From the NCBI GenBank assembly GCA_027483505.1, contig JAIXUP010000074.1, positions 1-40,818 of the forward strand: a stretch of 40,818 bases of DNA. The letters run 5' to 3'. Each line of letters begins with the position of its first letter. Positions within the stretch are counted from its first letter, which is position 1. Both the position numbers and the translations under genes were made by a program. Below, piece by piece: positions 16,894-25,409 of the stretch. A model generated the notes under the pieces. The model ran no database searches and was not told where the DNA came from. It saw nothing but the letters and a program-made list of their open reading frames with translations. This stretch comes from Hyphomicrobiales bacterium (GTDB lineage Bacteria > Pseudomonadota > Alphaproteobacteria > Rhizobiales > Beijerinckiaceae).

Positions 16894-17876
16894 ACACGTC
16901 TCGTTTCGACGCGGTGTTTGCGACGCTCGTTCTGGGGGCGGTGATCCTCTGGTTTGCCCCGGTCGGCATGGGGCGCTATGGCACCTATGTGCTGTCGCTC
17001 TGGCTGGTCACGGCTGTGGCGGTGATGGGCCTCAACCTCACGCTTGGCGTCGCCGGCCTTAAGTCGCTTGCGCAGGCGGCATTCATGGGCATTGGCGCCT
17101 ATGCCACCGCGCTGCTGACCACCAAGGCCGGCATCGGCTGGTTCCCGGCCTTCGCCATCTCGGGCGCGCTCTGCTTCGCGGTGGGGCTGCTGCTCGGCTT
17201 TCCCGCGCTCAGGGTGAAGGCGCACTATCTCGCCTTTGTGACGCTCGCCTTCTCGACGCTGGTCTGGCTCGTGCTGCGCAACGAGCAATGGCTGACCGGC
17301 GGCGTGTTCGGCCTCTCCAACATCCCGCGTCCGGTGATCTTTGGCATCAAGACGGACAACGCCTTGCCCTTCCACCGCTTCGTGGTGGTGGTCACGCTGC
17401 TTCTGGCGCTGGTCCTGTGGTGGCTGGTGCGCAGCCCCTGGGGCAGGGCCTTCCTCGCGCTGCGTGAAAATCCCGTGCGCGCCGCCTCGCTCGGCGTGAA
17501 CATCCGCGCCTATACGCTGCTCGCCTTTGCCATCGGCTCGGCCTATGCCGGCTTCGCGGGCGCGCTCTATGCGCCGCTGGTTGAGTTCATCGATCCGTCG
17601 CCCTTCCAGCTTTCGGCCTCGTTCTTCCTCTTGCTGATGGTGGTGGCGGGCGGCTCGGGCTATCAGCTCGGCCCCTTTGTCGGCGCGCTGCTCGGGGTGG
17701 TGCTGCCCGAATGGCTGCGCTTCACCGGCGGGCTTTACCTGATCATCTTCGCCGCCATCGTGATCGGATTGCTGATCGCCTGCCCGCAAGGCGTCCTCGG
17801 CCTGCTCGAACGGGGCTGGGCCGCCGTAAGGCGCCGGCCCATGGGCTCCAATCCTCCGGTCAAGGAGACCGCGTGA
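16890..17876 (+). CDS. ABC transporter permease, LivM type
   Basis: Second permease (328 aa) of the branched-chain-type importer. Signatures are MGLNLTLGVAGLKSLAQAAFMGIGAYATALL (about residues 45-75), LRVKAHYLAFVTLAFSTLVWLV and the EAA-like loop ALRENPVRAASLGVNIRAYTLLAF, followed by VVAGGSGYQLGPFVGALLGVVLPEWLR. The long open frame upstream is only a shadow of the LivH gene; ATG 16890 overlaps the LivH stop by four bases. The C-terminal tail (RRPMGSNPPVKETA) is cytoplasmic. Confidence 0.92.
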   Translation: MNTSRFDAVFATLVLGAVILWFAPVGMGRYGTYVLSLWLVTAVAVMGLNLTLGVAGLKSLAQAAFMGIGAYATALLTTKAGIGWFPAFAISGALCFAVGLLLGFPALRVKAHYLAFVTLAFSTLVWLVLRNEQWLTGGVFGLSNIPRPVIFGIKTDNALPFHRFVVVVTLLLALVLWWLVRSPWGRAFLALRENPVRAASLGVNIRAYTLLAFAIGSAYAGFAGALYAPLVEFIDPSPFQLSASFFLLLMVVAGGSGYQLGPFVGALLGVVLPEWLRFTGGLYLIIFAAIVIGLLIACPQGVLGLLERGWAAVRRRPMGSNPPVKETA

Positions 17877-18619
17877 TGGCGACGGTTCTTGAGGTCGAGG
17901 GCGTCAGGAAGCAGTTCGGCGGCATCACCGCCGTCGATGGCGTCAGCTTCACGGTCGAGGAAGGCGAAATTCTCGGAATCATCGGGCCGAATGGCTGCGG
18001 CAAGTCCACGCTGTTCAACTGCATTCTCGGCCAGCTTGCGCCGACGGCCGGCCGCGTCAGGCTCGACGGCATGGATGTCACGGGCATGAACCCGGAACAG
18101 ATGAACAGGCGCGGCGTCAGCCGGACGTTCCAGCTCCTTCAGGTCTTCCCGGAGCTGTCCGTCCGCGAAAACCTGATCCTTGCGGGGCAGGAGCATCAGG
18201 GCACCATGCTGAGCCGCCTGTTCGGCGCGCGCGATGCAGGGCTGACCGCAGCCGCCGATCGCATGATCGGCTTCTTCAGGCTTCAGCATCTGGCCGATAC
18301 AAGGGCAGGGGGCCTGTCCTATGGCCAGCAAAAGCTGCTCGATGCGGCCATGGCCTTCATGGCTGGCCCGCGCCTCGTGCTGCTCGACGAGCCTGCCGGG
18401 GGCGTCAACCTGACCATGCTCGGCGATCTCAAGGAGCGGCTGAAGGCGATGAACGCGGAGGCTGGCGCGACATTCGTTGTGATCGAGCACAACATGGACT
18501 TTGTCATGTCGCTCTGCACCCGCGTGGTGGTGATGGCGGAGGGCAAGGTGCTGGCGGTCGGAACGCCCGCCGAAGTGCGCGCCAACCCCGCCGTCATCGA
18601 AGCCTATCTGGGGCATTGA
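17876..18619 (+). CDS. ABC transporter ATP-binding protein, LivG type
   Basis: ATPase (247 aa) of the branched-chain-type importer. Walker A GPNGCGKST is at about residues 37-45, the signature is LSYGQQKLLD (the LivG form of LSGGQ), Walker B is LVLLDEPAGGVN, and the family-specific FVVIEHNMDFVMSLC H-loop follows. The start codon shares a base with the LivM stop (TGATG). The C-terminal VIEAYLGH is the standard LivG ending. Confidence 0.93.
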   Translation: MATVLEVEGVRKQFGGITAVDGVSFTVEEGEILGIIGPNGCGKSTLFNCILGQLAPTAGRVRLDGMDVTGMNPEQMNRRGVSRTFQLLQVFPELSVRENLILAGQEHQGTMLSRLFGARDAGLTAAADRMIGFFRLQHLADTRAGGLSYGQQKLLDAAMAFMAGPRLVLLDEPAGGVNLTMLGDLKERLKAMNAEAGATFVVIEHNMDFVMSLCTRVVVMAEGKVLAVGTPAEVRANPAVIEAYLGH

Positions 18620-18621
18620 GC

Positions 18622-19359
18622 ATGACCGAGCACATTCTCGAACTGGACAAGGTGGTCGGCGGCTACGGCCGCATCACCATTCTGAACGGGACGTCGTTCA
18701 GGATCCGGCGCGGCGCCATCACCACCGTGATCGGACCGAACGGCGCCGGTAAATCCACCGTGTTTAAGGCGGTTTTCGGCCTGCTGAACCTGTCGAGCGG
18801 CGCGATCCGCTTCGATGGCCGCGACATCACCGGCTGGACGCCGCGCAGGCTGCTGGAGGCCGGCATCGTCTATGTGCCGCAGGGGCGCAACATCTTTCCC
18901 GAACTGTCGGTCCGTCACAACCTCGAGTTTGGCGCTGTTGCGGCGGGCTCGAACATCACTGACATGCCGGCCCGGATCGAAGCCGCGCTCGACCGTTTTC
19001 CCTCCTTGCGCCAGAAGGCGGACGTGCAGGCGTCCACTCTGTCGGGCGGCCAGCAGAAGCAGCTCGAGATCATGCGCGGGCTGCTGCTCGACCCGAAACT
19101 GATCCTGATCGACGAGCCCTCGATTGGCCTATCGCCGCTGCTGGTGCAAGAGACGTTCGGCATTCTCACCGAGCTTCGCAACAAGGGCGTCACCATCCTG
19201 ATGGTCGAGCAGAACGCACGATCGGCGCTCGAGATGTCCGATGACGGGCTGGTGCTCGAACTAGGCCAGACGCGCATGCATGGCCCGGCCCGTGACATTC
19301 TCCACGATCCGCGCGTGGCCCAGCTCTTTCTGGGCGGCGCCATGGCTGAGGCGGTCTGA
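18622..19359 (+). CDS. ABC transporter ATP-binding protein, LivF type
   Basis: Second ATPase (245 aa) of the branched-chain-type importer. Walker A GPNGAGKST, the family motif GIVYVPQGRNIFPELSVRHNLE, signature LSGGQQKQLEIMRGL, Walker B LILIDEPSIGLSP and ILMVEQNA are all present; it ends in VAQLFLGG plus a short tail. ATG 18622, two bases after the LivG stop, is preferred to the in-frame TTG at 18616, which overlaps that stop. Confidence 0.93.
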   Translation: MTEHILELDKVVGGYGRITILNGTSFRIRRGAITTVIGPNGAGKSTVFKAVFGLLNLSSGAIRFDGRDITGWTPRRLLEAGIVYVPQGRNIFPELSVRHNLEFGAVAAGSNITDMPARIEAALDRFPSLRQKADVQASTLSGGQQKQLEIMRGLLLDPKLILIDEPSIGLSPLLVQETFGILTELRNKGVTILMVEQNARSALEMSDDGLVLELGQTRMHGPARDILHDPRVAQLFLGGAMAEAV

Positions 19360-19361
19360 TC

Positions 19362-20399
19362 ATGACAGGGCAACCATGCAGGATCGCGGTGATGGGGGCT
19401 GGCATGATCGGCCGTCGCCACATCGAGCATATCCAGGCCGAGCCGATCGCCGCGCTTCACGCCATCATCGATCCGGCCGAGGCGGCGCGCGCCCAGGCCG
19501 AGGCATGCGGGGTGCCGTGGTATCCTGACCTTGATGCGATGATCGCCAGTGCGAGGCCGGATGGCGTGCTGATCGCAACGCCGAACCAGCTTCACGTGGA
19601 CCATGGCATGGCGGCCATTGCCGCCGGCCTGCCGGCCCTGATCGAAAAGCCGCTGGCCGATGATCTCGCCGCTGCGGAGCAGTTGGTCGCGGCTGCAGCC
19701 AGGGCCGGCGTGCCCTTGCTGACAGGGCATCACCGCCGCCACAACCCGATGATCCGGCAGGCGCATGACATCGTTGCCAGCGGCAGGCTCGGCAAGATCA
19801 TTGCCGTGCACGGCTCCTTCTGGCTGATGAAGCCGGACAGCTATTTCGACGTTCCCTGGCGCCGCCAGCCGGGGGCCGGCCCGGTCATGCTCAACATGAT
19901 CCATGACATCGACCTCCTGCGCTGTCTCTGCGGCGAGATCGAGGCCGTGCAGGCATTTCAGTCGAACGCTGTGCGCGGCAATCCGGTCAACGAAACCACT
20001 GTGGTCATCCTGCGTTTTGCCAGCGGCGCGCTCGGGACCATCACGGTCAGCGACACCATCGTCGCCCCATGGAGCTGGGAACACACCACCGGCGAGAACC
20101 CCGCCTATCCACAGGCTGACCAGAACTGCTACGTGATCGGCGGAACACATGCATCGCTGTCCATCCCGCGTCTCGAGGTCTGGAGCAACCCCGCCCGGCG
20201 CGGCTGGCTTGAGCCTTTTCGTATCGAGCGGCATGTCAGCCCCGGCGCCGACCCGCTGCGGCTCCAGATCCAGCAGTTCTGCAAGGTCATCAGGGGCGAG
20301 GAGCCGCCGCTCGTTTCAGGCGCCGAAGGACTGGCAACGCTGAAGGTGATTGACGCGATCCAGCGCGCCGCCGCCTCGCAAAACCTTGTCACAATCTGA
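19362..20399 (+). CDS. Gfo/Idh/MocA-family NAD(P)-dependent oxidoreductase
   Basis: Dehydrogenase (345 aa) with an N-terminal Rossmann domain (IAVMGAGMIGRRHIEH, GxGxxG at about residues 12-17) and the family's EKP motif (LIEKPLAD, 95-97), followed by the C-terminal alpha/beta domain with NMIHDIDLLRCL. Members oxidise sugars, inositols and related polyols. It begins two bases after livF-like and is followed after 12 bases by the dehydroshikimate dehydratase, so the likely job is oxidation of an imported hydroxylated ring such as shikimate or quinate. That substrate assignment is inference from context only. Confidence 0.87.
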   Translation: MTGQPCRIAVMGAGMIGRRHIEHIQAEPIAALHAIIDPAEAARAQAEACGVPWYPDLDAMIASARPDGVLIATPNQLHVDHGMAAIAAGLPALIEKPLADDLAAAEQLVAAAARAGVPLLTGHHRRHNPMIRQAHDIVASGRLGKIIAVHGSFWLMKPDSYFDVPWRRQPGAGPVMLNMIHDIDLLRCLCGEIEAVQAFQSNAVRGNPVNETTVVILRFASGALGTITVSDTIVAPWSWEHTTGENPAYPQADQNCYVIGGTHASLSIPRLEVWSNPARRGWLEPFRIERHVSPGADPLRLQIQQFCKVIRGEEPPLVSGAEGLATLKVIDAIQRAAASQNLVTI

Positions 20400-20411
20400 G
20401 GAGGGCCGCCG

Positions 20412-22280
20412 GTGAGAACCTCGATCGCCACCGTCTGCGTCTCCGGGAACCTGCGCGAGAAGCTGGAGGCGATTGCCGCCGCTGGCTTCAGCGCCGTCGA
20501 GATCTTCGAGAACGACCTGATCGCCTTTCCTGGCTCTCCGGCGGATGTGCGCCGGATCTGCGCCGATCTCGGCCTGAGCATCATCACTTGTCAGCCATTC
20601 CGCGATTTTGAGGGCATGCCGCCTGAGCGGCGCCAGCGGACCTTTGACCGGGCCGAACGCAAGTTCGACCTGCTGGCGGAACTCGGCTCGGACCTGCTGT
20701 TCGTTTGCTCCAGCCTGTCGCCGGAGGCGCTTGGCGGCATCGATCGGCTGGCCGCCGATTTTGCCGAGCTCGGGGAGCGCGCGGCGCGGCGCCAGATGCG
20801 CGTCGGCTACGAAGCCCTGTCCTGGGCGCGGCACATCTACGACTACCGCGACGCCTGGGAGATCGTGCGTCGGGCCAATCATCCGGCGGTCGGCGCGGTG
20901 CTCGACACCTTCCATATCCAGTCCCGTGGCCTTGACCTGTCGGTGATCCGCAGCATGCCGAAGGATCGCATCTTCCTGGTGCAGGTGGCGGACGCGCCGA
21001 AGCTGCAGATGGATTACCTGTCCTGGAGCCGCCATTGGCGCTGCCTGCCAGGGCAGGGCGATTTCGACCTTGCCGGCTTCATGGATGCGCTGCTCACCAC
21101 CGGCTATGACGGCGATCTCAGCCTCGAGATCTTCAATGACAGGTTCCGGGCCGGCTCGGCGCGCTCGGTGGCCCTGGACGGGCATCGCTCCCTGATCTGG
21201 TTGCTCGACGAAAGCGCGCGCCGCAGCGGGCATCTGGTTCCCGGCGCCACACCGATGCCGCCGCCAGCGCCGGTCAGCGGCGTCGAGTTCATCGAGTTTG
21301 CTGTCTATGAAGGTGACCGTCCGGGCTTCGAGGCGCTCCTGACGGCGCTGGGCTTCGGGAAGACAGGCATCCATCGCTCCAAGGACGTCAGCCTCTGGCA
21401 GCAGGGCGCGATCCGGATCGTTGTCAACAGCGATACCGACGGCTTTGCCCATTCCTACCAGATCACCCACGGCACCTCGGTCTGTGCGCTGGCGCTGAAG
21501 GTTCCCGATGCCGCCGCGACCATCGCGCGCGCCGCAGCGCTGCTTGATGTGCCGCACAGCGGGCCGGTCGGCGAGGGCGAACTGGACATCCCGGCCGTGC
21601 GCGGCCTTGGCGGCAGCCTCCTGTACTTCGTGGACGACGGCAGCGCCCTGAAGGACTGGTCGAGCGTCGATTTTATTCCTGTGGACGTTCAGAGCGAAGG
21701 GGCTGGCCTCACGGCGGTCGACCATGTCTCGCAGACCATGCAGTATGAGGAGATGCTGACCTGGCTGCTGTTCTACACCTCCTTGTTCGAGGCGCGGAAA
21801 ACGCCGAGCCAGGCAGTGCTGGATCCCGGCGGCGTGGTGCAAAGCCAGGTCATCGAGAGCGGCGTGTCGGATGCGGGCGGCCTGCGCCTGGTGCTCAACG
21901 GCTCGCAGAGCCACCGCACCCTGTCGGCCCGTTTTGTCACCGACTTCTTCGGCTCTGGCGTCCAGCATATTGCGCTCGCCAGCGATGACATTCGCAAGAG
22001 CGTGGCGCGTATGACGGCTGCAGGGGTCCGGATGCTGGCGATCCCGGAGAACTACTACGACGATCTGGAGGCGCGCAGCGACCTCAGCGAGTCCGAGATT
22101 GCGGAGCTCAAGGCCCTGAACATTCTGTACGACCGCGATGCAGGCGGACAGTTCTGGCAGGCCTATACCGCGACGCTGGACGGCGGCTTCTTCTTCGAGA
22201 TTGTGCAGCGGAACGGCTATCAGGGCTATGGCGCGCCGAATGCCGGCATCAGGCTGGCGGCGCAGGCGCGCAGCCAGTAG
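20412..22280 (+). CDS. quiC: 3-dehydroshikimate dehydratase with fused HPPD-like domain (QuiC type)
   Basis: Two-domain protein (622 aa). The N-terminal half (about residues 1-270) is a sugar-phosphate-isomerase-like TIM barrel whose metal ligands are visible as E134 (GYEALSW), D165 (VLDTFHI), Q191 (VQVADAP) and E239 (LSLEIFND). These match the ligand set of fused QuiC-type dehydroshikimate dehydratases, which form protocatechuate. The C-terminal half is a vicinal-oxygen-chelate fold like 4-hydroxyphenylpyruvate dioxygenase, with H438, H519 and E596 as a possible metal triad. Such proteins are often labelled hydroxyphenylpyruvate dioxygenase. A GTG start at 20412 has GAGGAGG about seven bases upstream. 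It ends the transporter operon and converges with the helicase gene 11 bases away. Confidence 0.83.
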   Translation: MRTSIATVCVSGNLREKLEAIAAAGFSAVEIFENDLIAFPGSPADVRRICADLGLSIITCQPFRDFEGMPPERRQRTFDRAERKFDLLAELGSDLLFVCSSLSPEALGGIDRLAADFAELGERAARRQMRVGYEALSWARHIYDYRDAWEIVRRANHPAVGAVLDTFHIQSRGLDLSVIRSMPKDRIFLVQVADAPKLQMDYLSWSRHWRCLPGQGDFDLAGFMDALLTTGYDGDLSLEIFNDRFRAGSARSVALDGHRSLIWLLDESARRSGHLVPGATPMPPPAPVSGVEFIEFAVYEGDRPGFEALLTALGFGKTGIHRSKDVSLWQQGAIRIVVNSDTDGFAHSYQITHGTSVCALALKVPDAAATIARAAALLDVPHSGPVGEGELDIPAVRGLGGSLLYFVDDGSALKDWSSVDFIPVDVQSEGAGLTAVDHVSQTMQYEEMLTWLLFYTSLFEARKTPSQAVLDPGGVVQSQVIESGVSDAGGLRLVLNGSQSHRTLSARFVTDFFGSGVQHIALASDDIRKSVARMTAAGVRMLAIPENYYDDLEARSDLSESEIAELKALNILYDRDAGGQFWQAYTATLDGGFFFEIVQRNGYQGYGAPNAGIRLAAQARSQ

Positions 22281-22291
22281 CGGAGCGCGCC

Positions 22292-24409
22292 TCAACCGTC
22301 GCGCTTGCGGCCCTTGAATCCCGGTTTGCCGGCGCCCTTGAAGCCGCCTTCGCTTCTGGGCGGCCCCTTCCGCTCGAACGGCTTCAGGCTGCGCTTGGGG
22401 GCTCCATCGTCCGGCCGTGGCGCACGGGCCTCGCGGCCTGGACCATCGGCGCGGGCAGGGCGGTCGTCCTCAAAGCGCTTCTTGCCGGCGAAGGGCTTCG
22501 CTCCATAGGGCTTGCCCTCATTCGGCTTGCCTTCAAACGGCTTGCCCTCCGGGCGCGGACCATCGCGGAACGGCTTCTGGAACGGCTTTTTCGGACGATC
22601 CTCGAAGTTGCTCGCCTCGCGTGGCCTGTCGTCACGCGGCGGCCGGTCCTCGAAGCTGCGCGGCTTGGCGAAGGGGCGCTCAGGCTTGTTGAAATGGCCC
22701 TTGGGCTTGTCGAAACGCGGCCGCGCGGCCGGCGCCTCGCGATCGCCGGCGGCAATCGGGTTGATGCGGATGTCGTCGCCATCGGTGCGGCGGACATTCT
22801 CGGCGAAATGCTCTGCGGCGGAGGCGGAAATCTCCACCTCTGTCGTCGTGTCGAAAATCCGGATCGAGCCGATATCGTCGCGCGTGACCTTGCCGCGACG
22901 GCACAGCATCGGCAGCAGCCATTTCGGGTCCGCCTTGTTCTTGCGTCCGATGTCGACACGGAACAGCGCCATGTCGCCGCCCGAGGTCGCGACGTCGCGG
23001 GGACCGCGCTCGCGGCTGAAGGGCCGCTCGCGCGCTCCGCCATCGCGCTCCGCCCGTTCGGCGCCGGCGCGAACGCGCACCTGCTTGTCGAACCATGAGC
23101 TCGGATCGGTCACGTCCTCAGGCTCCGGCAGCCGCGAGCGATAGATCCGCGCCAGCATGGCAGCGATCTCCTGCGGCGTGCGTTCGGCAATCAGCAGGGC
23201 CGCCATCGCGAGGTCTTCCTCGCTTGGCTCCTCGCGCAGGGCAGGGTCCTCGATCATGCGCTGCCGGTCGAGCGCGCGGATGTCGTCCGCGGTCGGCGGC
23301 AGCGTCCAGCGCGGCTCGATGCCGGCGGCTGCCAGAAGGCCCTCGGCCTTGCGGCGGCGCGCCGGGGGCACGATCACCACGCTCACGCCCTTGCGGCCGG
23401 CGCGGCCCGTGCGCCCGCTGCGGTGCTGCAGGATCTCGGAATCATGCGGCAGGTCGGCATGGATGACGAGCCCGAGATTGGGCAGGTCGATGCCGCGAGC
23501 AGCCACATCAGTCGCGACGCAGATCCGCGCGCGCCCGTCGCGCAGCGCCTGCAGCGCCTGATTGCGCTCGTTCTGGCCAAGCTCGCCGGAGAGATAGACC
23601 GCCGAGAAGCCGCGCTCGACCAGGGTCGACTGCAGGTGCCGCACGGCGTCGCGCGTGTTGCAGAAGATGATCGAGGCCGGCGCATCCACCAGCCTCAGCA
23701 CATTGACGATGACGTGCTCGGTCTCCTTCGGCGCAATCTTGATGGCGCGATAGTCGATGTCGGCATGGCCAGCATCGCCGCTGGTGGCCTCGATCCGGAA
23801 GGCGTTGTTCTGGAAGGTCTTGGCCAGATTGGCGATGCCGCGCGGCAGTGTCGCCGAGAAGAGCAGGGTGCGGCGCTCCTTCGGCATCGAGCCGAGAATG
23901 AATTCGAGGTCTTCGCGGAACCCGAGGTCGAGCATTTCATCCGCTTCGTCGAGGACAACGGCCTTCAGGGCTGACAGGTCAAGCCGGTTGCGCTCGATAT
24001 GATCGCGCAGGCGTCCAGGCGTGCCGACCACGATGTGTGCGCCTTCGGCCAGCAGGCGGCGTTCGCGTTGCGGGTCCATGCCGCCGACAGAGGGAACGAT
24101 GCGCGCGCCCGCCTTGGCGTAAAGCCATTCGAGCTCGCGCTGCACCTGAAGCGCCAGTTCCCGCGTCGGGGCCACCACCAGCGCCAGCGGAGCTGTCGCC
24201 TTCGGCAGGTATTCGGCGTCGCCCAGCAGGTTCTCGGCGATCCCCAGGCCATAGGCGACAGTCTTGCCTGAGCCGGTCTGGGCCGACACAAGCAAATCCC
24301 GGCCCCTTGCTTCCGGCGCGATCACGGCGCTCTGGACCGGGGTCAGGTCGGTGTAGTTGCGTTCGTCGAGCGCGCGTTGGAGCGCCGGCGCGATGAGGAG
24401 TTCGGTCAC
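22292..24409 (-). CDS. DEAD-box ATP-dependent RNA helicase with DbpA-type RNA-binding domain
   Basis: Cytoplasmic RNA helicase (705 aa). RecA-like domain 1 has the Q-motif region, AQTGSGKT (43-50), PTRELA (81-86), DEAD (154-157) and SAT (185-187); domain 2 has IIFCNTRDA, VATDVAARGIDLP and HRSGRTGRAG. A DbpA-like RNA-binding domain follows (about 478-545), then a long Lys/Pro/Gly/Arg-rich disordered tail with near-repeats of GKPFE. Such proteins act in ribosome assembly or RNA decay, often during cold stress. Translation starts at a GTG (24409) with only a weak AGGCGG upstream. The gene lies tail-to-tail with the dehydroshikimate dehydratase. Confidence 0.92.
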   Translation of the reverse strand: MTELLIAPALQRALDERNYTDLTPVQSAVIAPEARGRDLLVSAQTGSGKTVAYGLGIAENLLGDAEYLPKATAPLALVVAPTRELALQVQRELEWLYAKAGARIVPSVGGMDPQRERRLLAEGAHIVVGTPGRLRDHIERNRLDLSALKAVVLDEADEMLDLGFREDLEFILGSMPKERRTLLFSATLPRGIANLAKTFQNNAFRIEATSGDAGHADIDYRAIKIAPKETEHVIVNVLRLVDAPASIIFCNTRDAVRHLQSTLVERGFSAVYLSGELGQNERNQALQALRDGRARICVATDVAARGIDLPNLGLVIHADLPHDSEILQHRSGRTGRAGRKGVSVVIVPPARRRKAEGLLAAAGIEPRWTLPPTADDIRALDRQRMIEDPALREEPSEEDLAMAALLIAERTPQEIAAMLARIYRSRLPEPEDVTDPSSWFDKQVRVRAGAERAERDGGARERPFSRERGPRDVATSGGDMALFRVDIGRKNKADPKWLLPMLCRRGKVTRDDIGSIRIFDTTTEVEISASAAEHFAENVRRTDGDDIRINPIAAGDREAPAARPRFDKPKGHFNKPERPFAKPRSFEDRPPRDDRPREASNFEDRPKKPFQKPFRDGPRPEGKPFEGKPNEGKPYGAKPFAGKKRFEDDRPARADGPGREARAPRPDDGAPKRSLKPFERKGPPRSEGGFKGAGKPGFKGRKRDG
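22478..22555 (-). repeat. Degenerate tandem repeat coding GKPxE units in helicase tail
   Basis: Three to four near-copies of a unit of about 15-24 bases encode successive GKPFE, GKPNE, GKPYGA and KPFAGK segments. The plus-strand text repeats CGGCTTGCCCTC-like units. It is part of the disordered C-terminal tail and is likely prone to length change by slippage. Confidence 0.6.
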
Positions 24410-24578
24410 GAAAAAGCCGCCTGTCTTGAGCTGCGGGAAGCGCGGGGCGCGGGGCGCATCGCTCTGCCGGAAATGAAAAAGGGGCGACAGCCTGCTCTGG
24501 CCCGCCCGTCTCGACTTGGCTCATACGGCAAATCACCGGCAATTGCCATGCTTGTATCATCATGCGGTCGGGACCCGC
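24410..24578. other. Intergenic region upstream of helicase gene
   Basis: A 169-base gap between two minus-strand genes that must hold the helicase promoter. A ten-base palindrome GGCAATTGCC is at 24538-24547. No convincing -35/-10 pair, terminator or RNA gene was identified. Confidence 0.4.
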
Positions 24579-25340
24579 TCACCGCGCCGTCCAGCCCCCG
24601 TCAGCGAACAGTGTGGCGCCGGTTGAGAACGAGCTGTCATCGCTGGCGAGGTACAGCATTGCCTTGGCGATCTCGACTGGCTGCCCGAGCCGGTTCATCG
24701 CTTGCCGGGCCTCAAGGGCTGCGCGCAGGGCCGGGGCGTCATTCGAGCGCGCGAAAATCTGGGCGAAATAGGGCGATTCGATCGTGCCCGGCGCCACGCA
24801 GTTGATGCGGATGCCGTCGGCGACATGATCCATCGCCATCGCACGGGTCAGAGCCGCCACGGCGCCTTTGGACGCCACATAGGCGGCCCTGTCGGTGATG
24901 CCGACAGCAGCAACCGCCGAGGCCGTGTTGACGATGACGCCGCCGCCCTGCCGGGTCATGATTGGAATCGCGTGCTTGCAGCCGAAAAAGACACCTTTGA
25001 CGTTGACGGCCATCAGCGCGTCCCAATCTGCCTCTGACGTGGTCACGACCGTTCCGGCGATGCCGAACCCGGCGTTGTTGACCAGGATGTCGAGGCGCCC
25101 GTGCCGCGCCGCAACGCCATCGATCACGGCCTTCAACGCCATTTCCTGCGACACATCCACGATCGCGGCTTCGGCCGCGCCGCCGGTGGCCGTGATTTCG
25201 GCCGCCACCGCATGGGCCGCATCCGCATTTCGGTCAGCGACCACCACGTGCGCACCCTCGCGCGAGAACAGCTTCGCCGCCTCGTGGCCGATGCCGGACC
25301 CGGCCCCGGTGATGATCGCAATCTTGTTCGCAAGGCGCAT
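24579..25340 (-). CDS. Short-chain dehydrogenase/reductase (SDR)
   Basis: Classical SDR (253 aa) with NAD(P)-binding TGAGSGIG near residue 12, DVS, NNAG and catalytic YVASK (Tyr-x-x-x-Lys), ending in LFADGGWTAR. The aspartate/asparagine after the second strand (VVVADRN) favours NAD(H). ATG at 25340 is chosen over the upstream in-frame start because GGAGA lies about seven bases before it and the protein then begins at the usual place (MRLANKIAIITGAG). It is the last gene of the RidA-cupin-hydrolase-SDR unit, 69 bases after the hydrolase. Substrate unknown. Confidence 0.88.
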   Translation of the reverse strand: MRLANKIAIITGAGSGIGHEAAKLFSREGAHVVVADRNADAAHAVAAEITATGGAAEAAIVDVSQEMALKAVIDGVAARHGRLDILVNNAGFGIAGTVVTTSEADWDALMAVNVKGVFFGCKHAIPIMTRQGGGVIVNTASAVAAVGITDRAAYVASKGAVAALTRAMAMDHVADGIRINCVAPGTIESPYFAQIFARSNDAPALRAALEARQAMNRLGQPVEIAKAMLYLASDDSSFSTGATLFADGGWTAR

Positions 25341-25409
25341 CAGGCGGTCTCCGAGGGGTAGATTCTGTTTCTGAGAATTGTCACGCAAGAGGCGGGAGAC
25401 AAACAGGTT

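Noticed and set aside
20316..22295. 659-aa minus-strand open frame over the dehydroshikimate dehydratase
   Set aside because: Antisense shadow; the plus strand carries all active-site residues of a known family.
24538..24547. Palindrome GGCAATTGCC upstream of the helicase gene
   Set aside because: Ten-base palindromes are expected by chance in 40 kb, and it has no supporting promoter or second copy.
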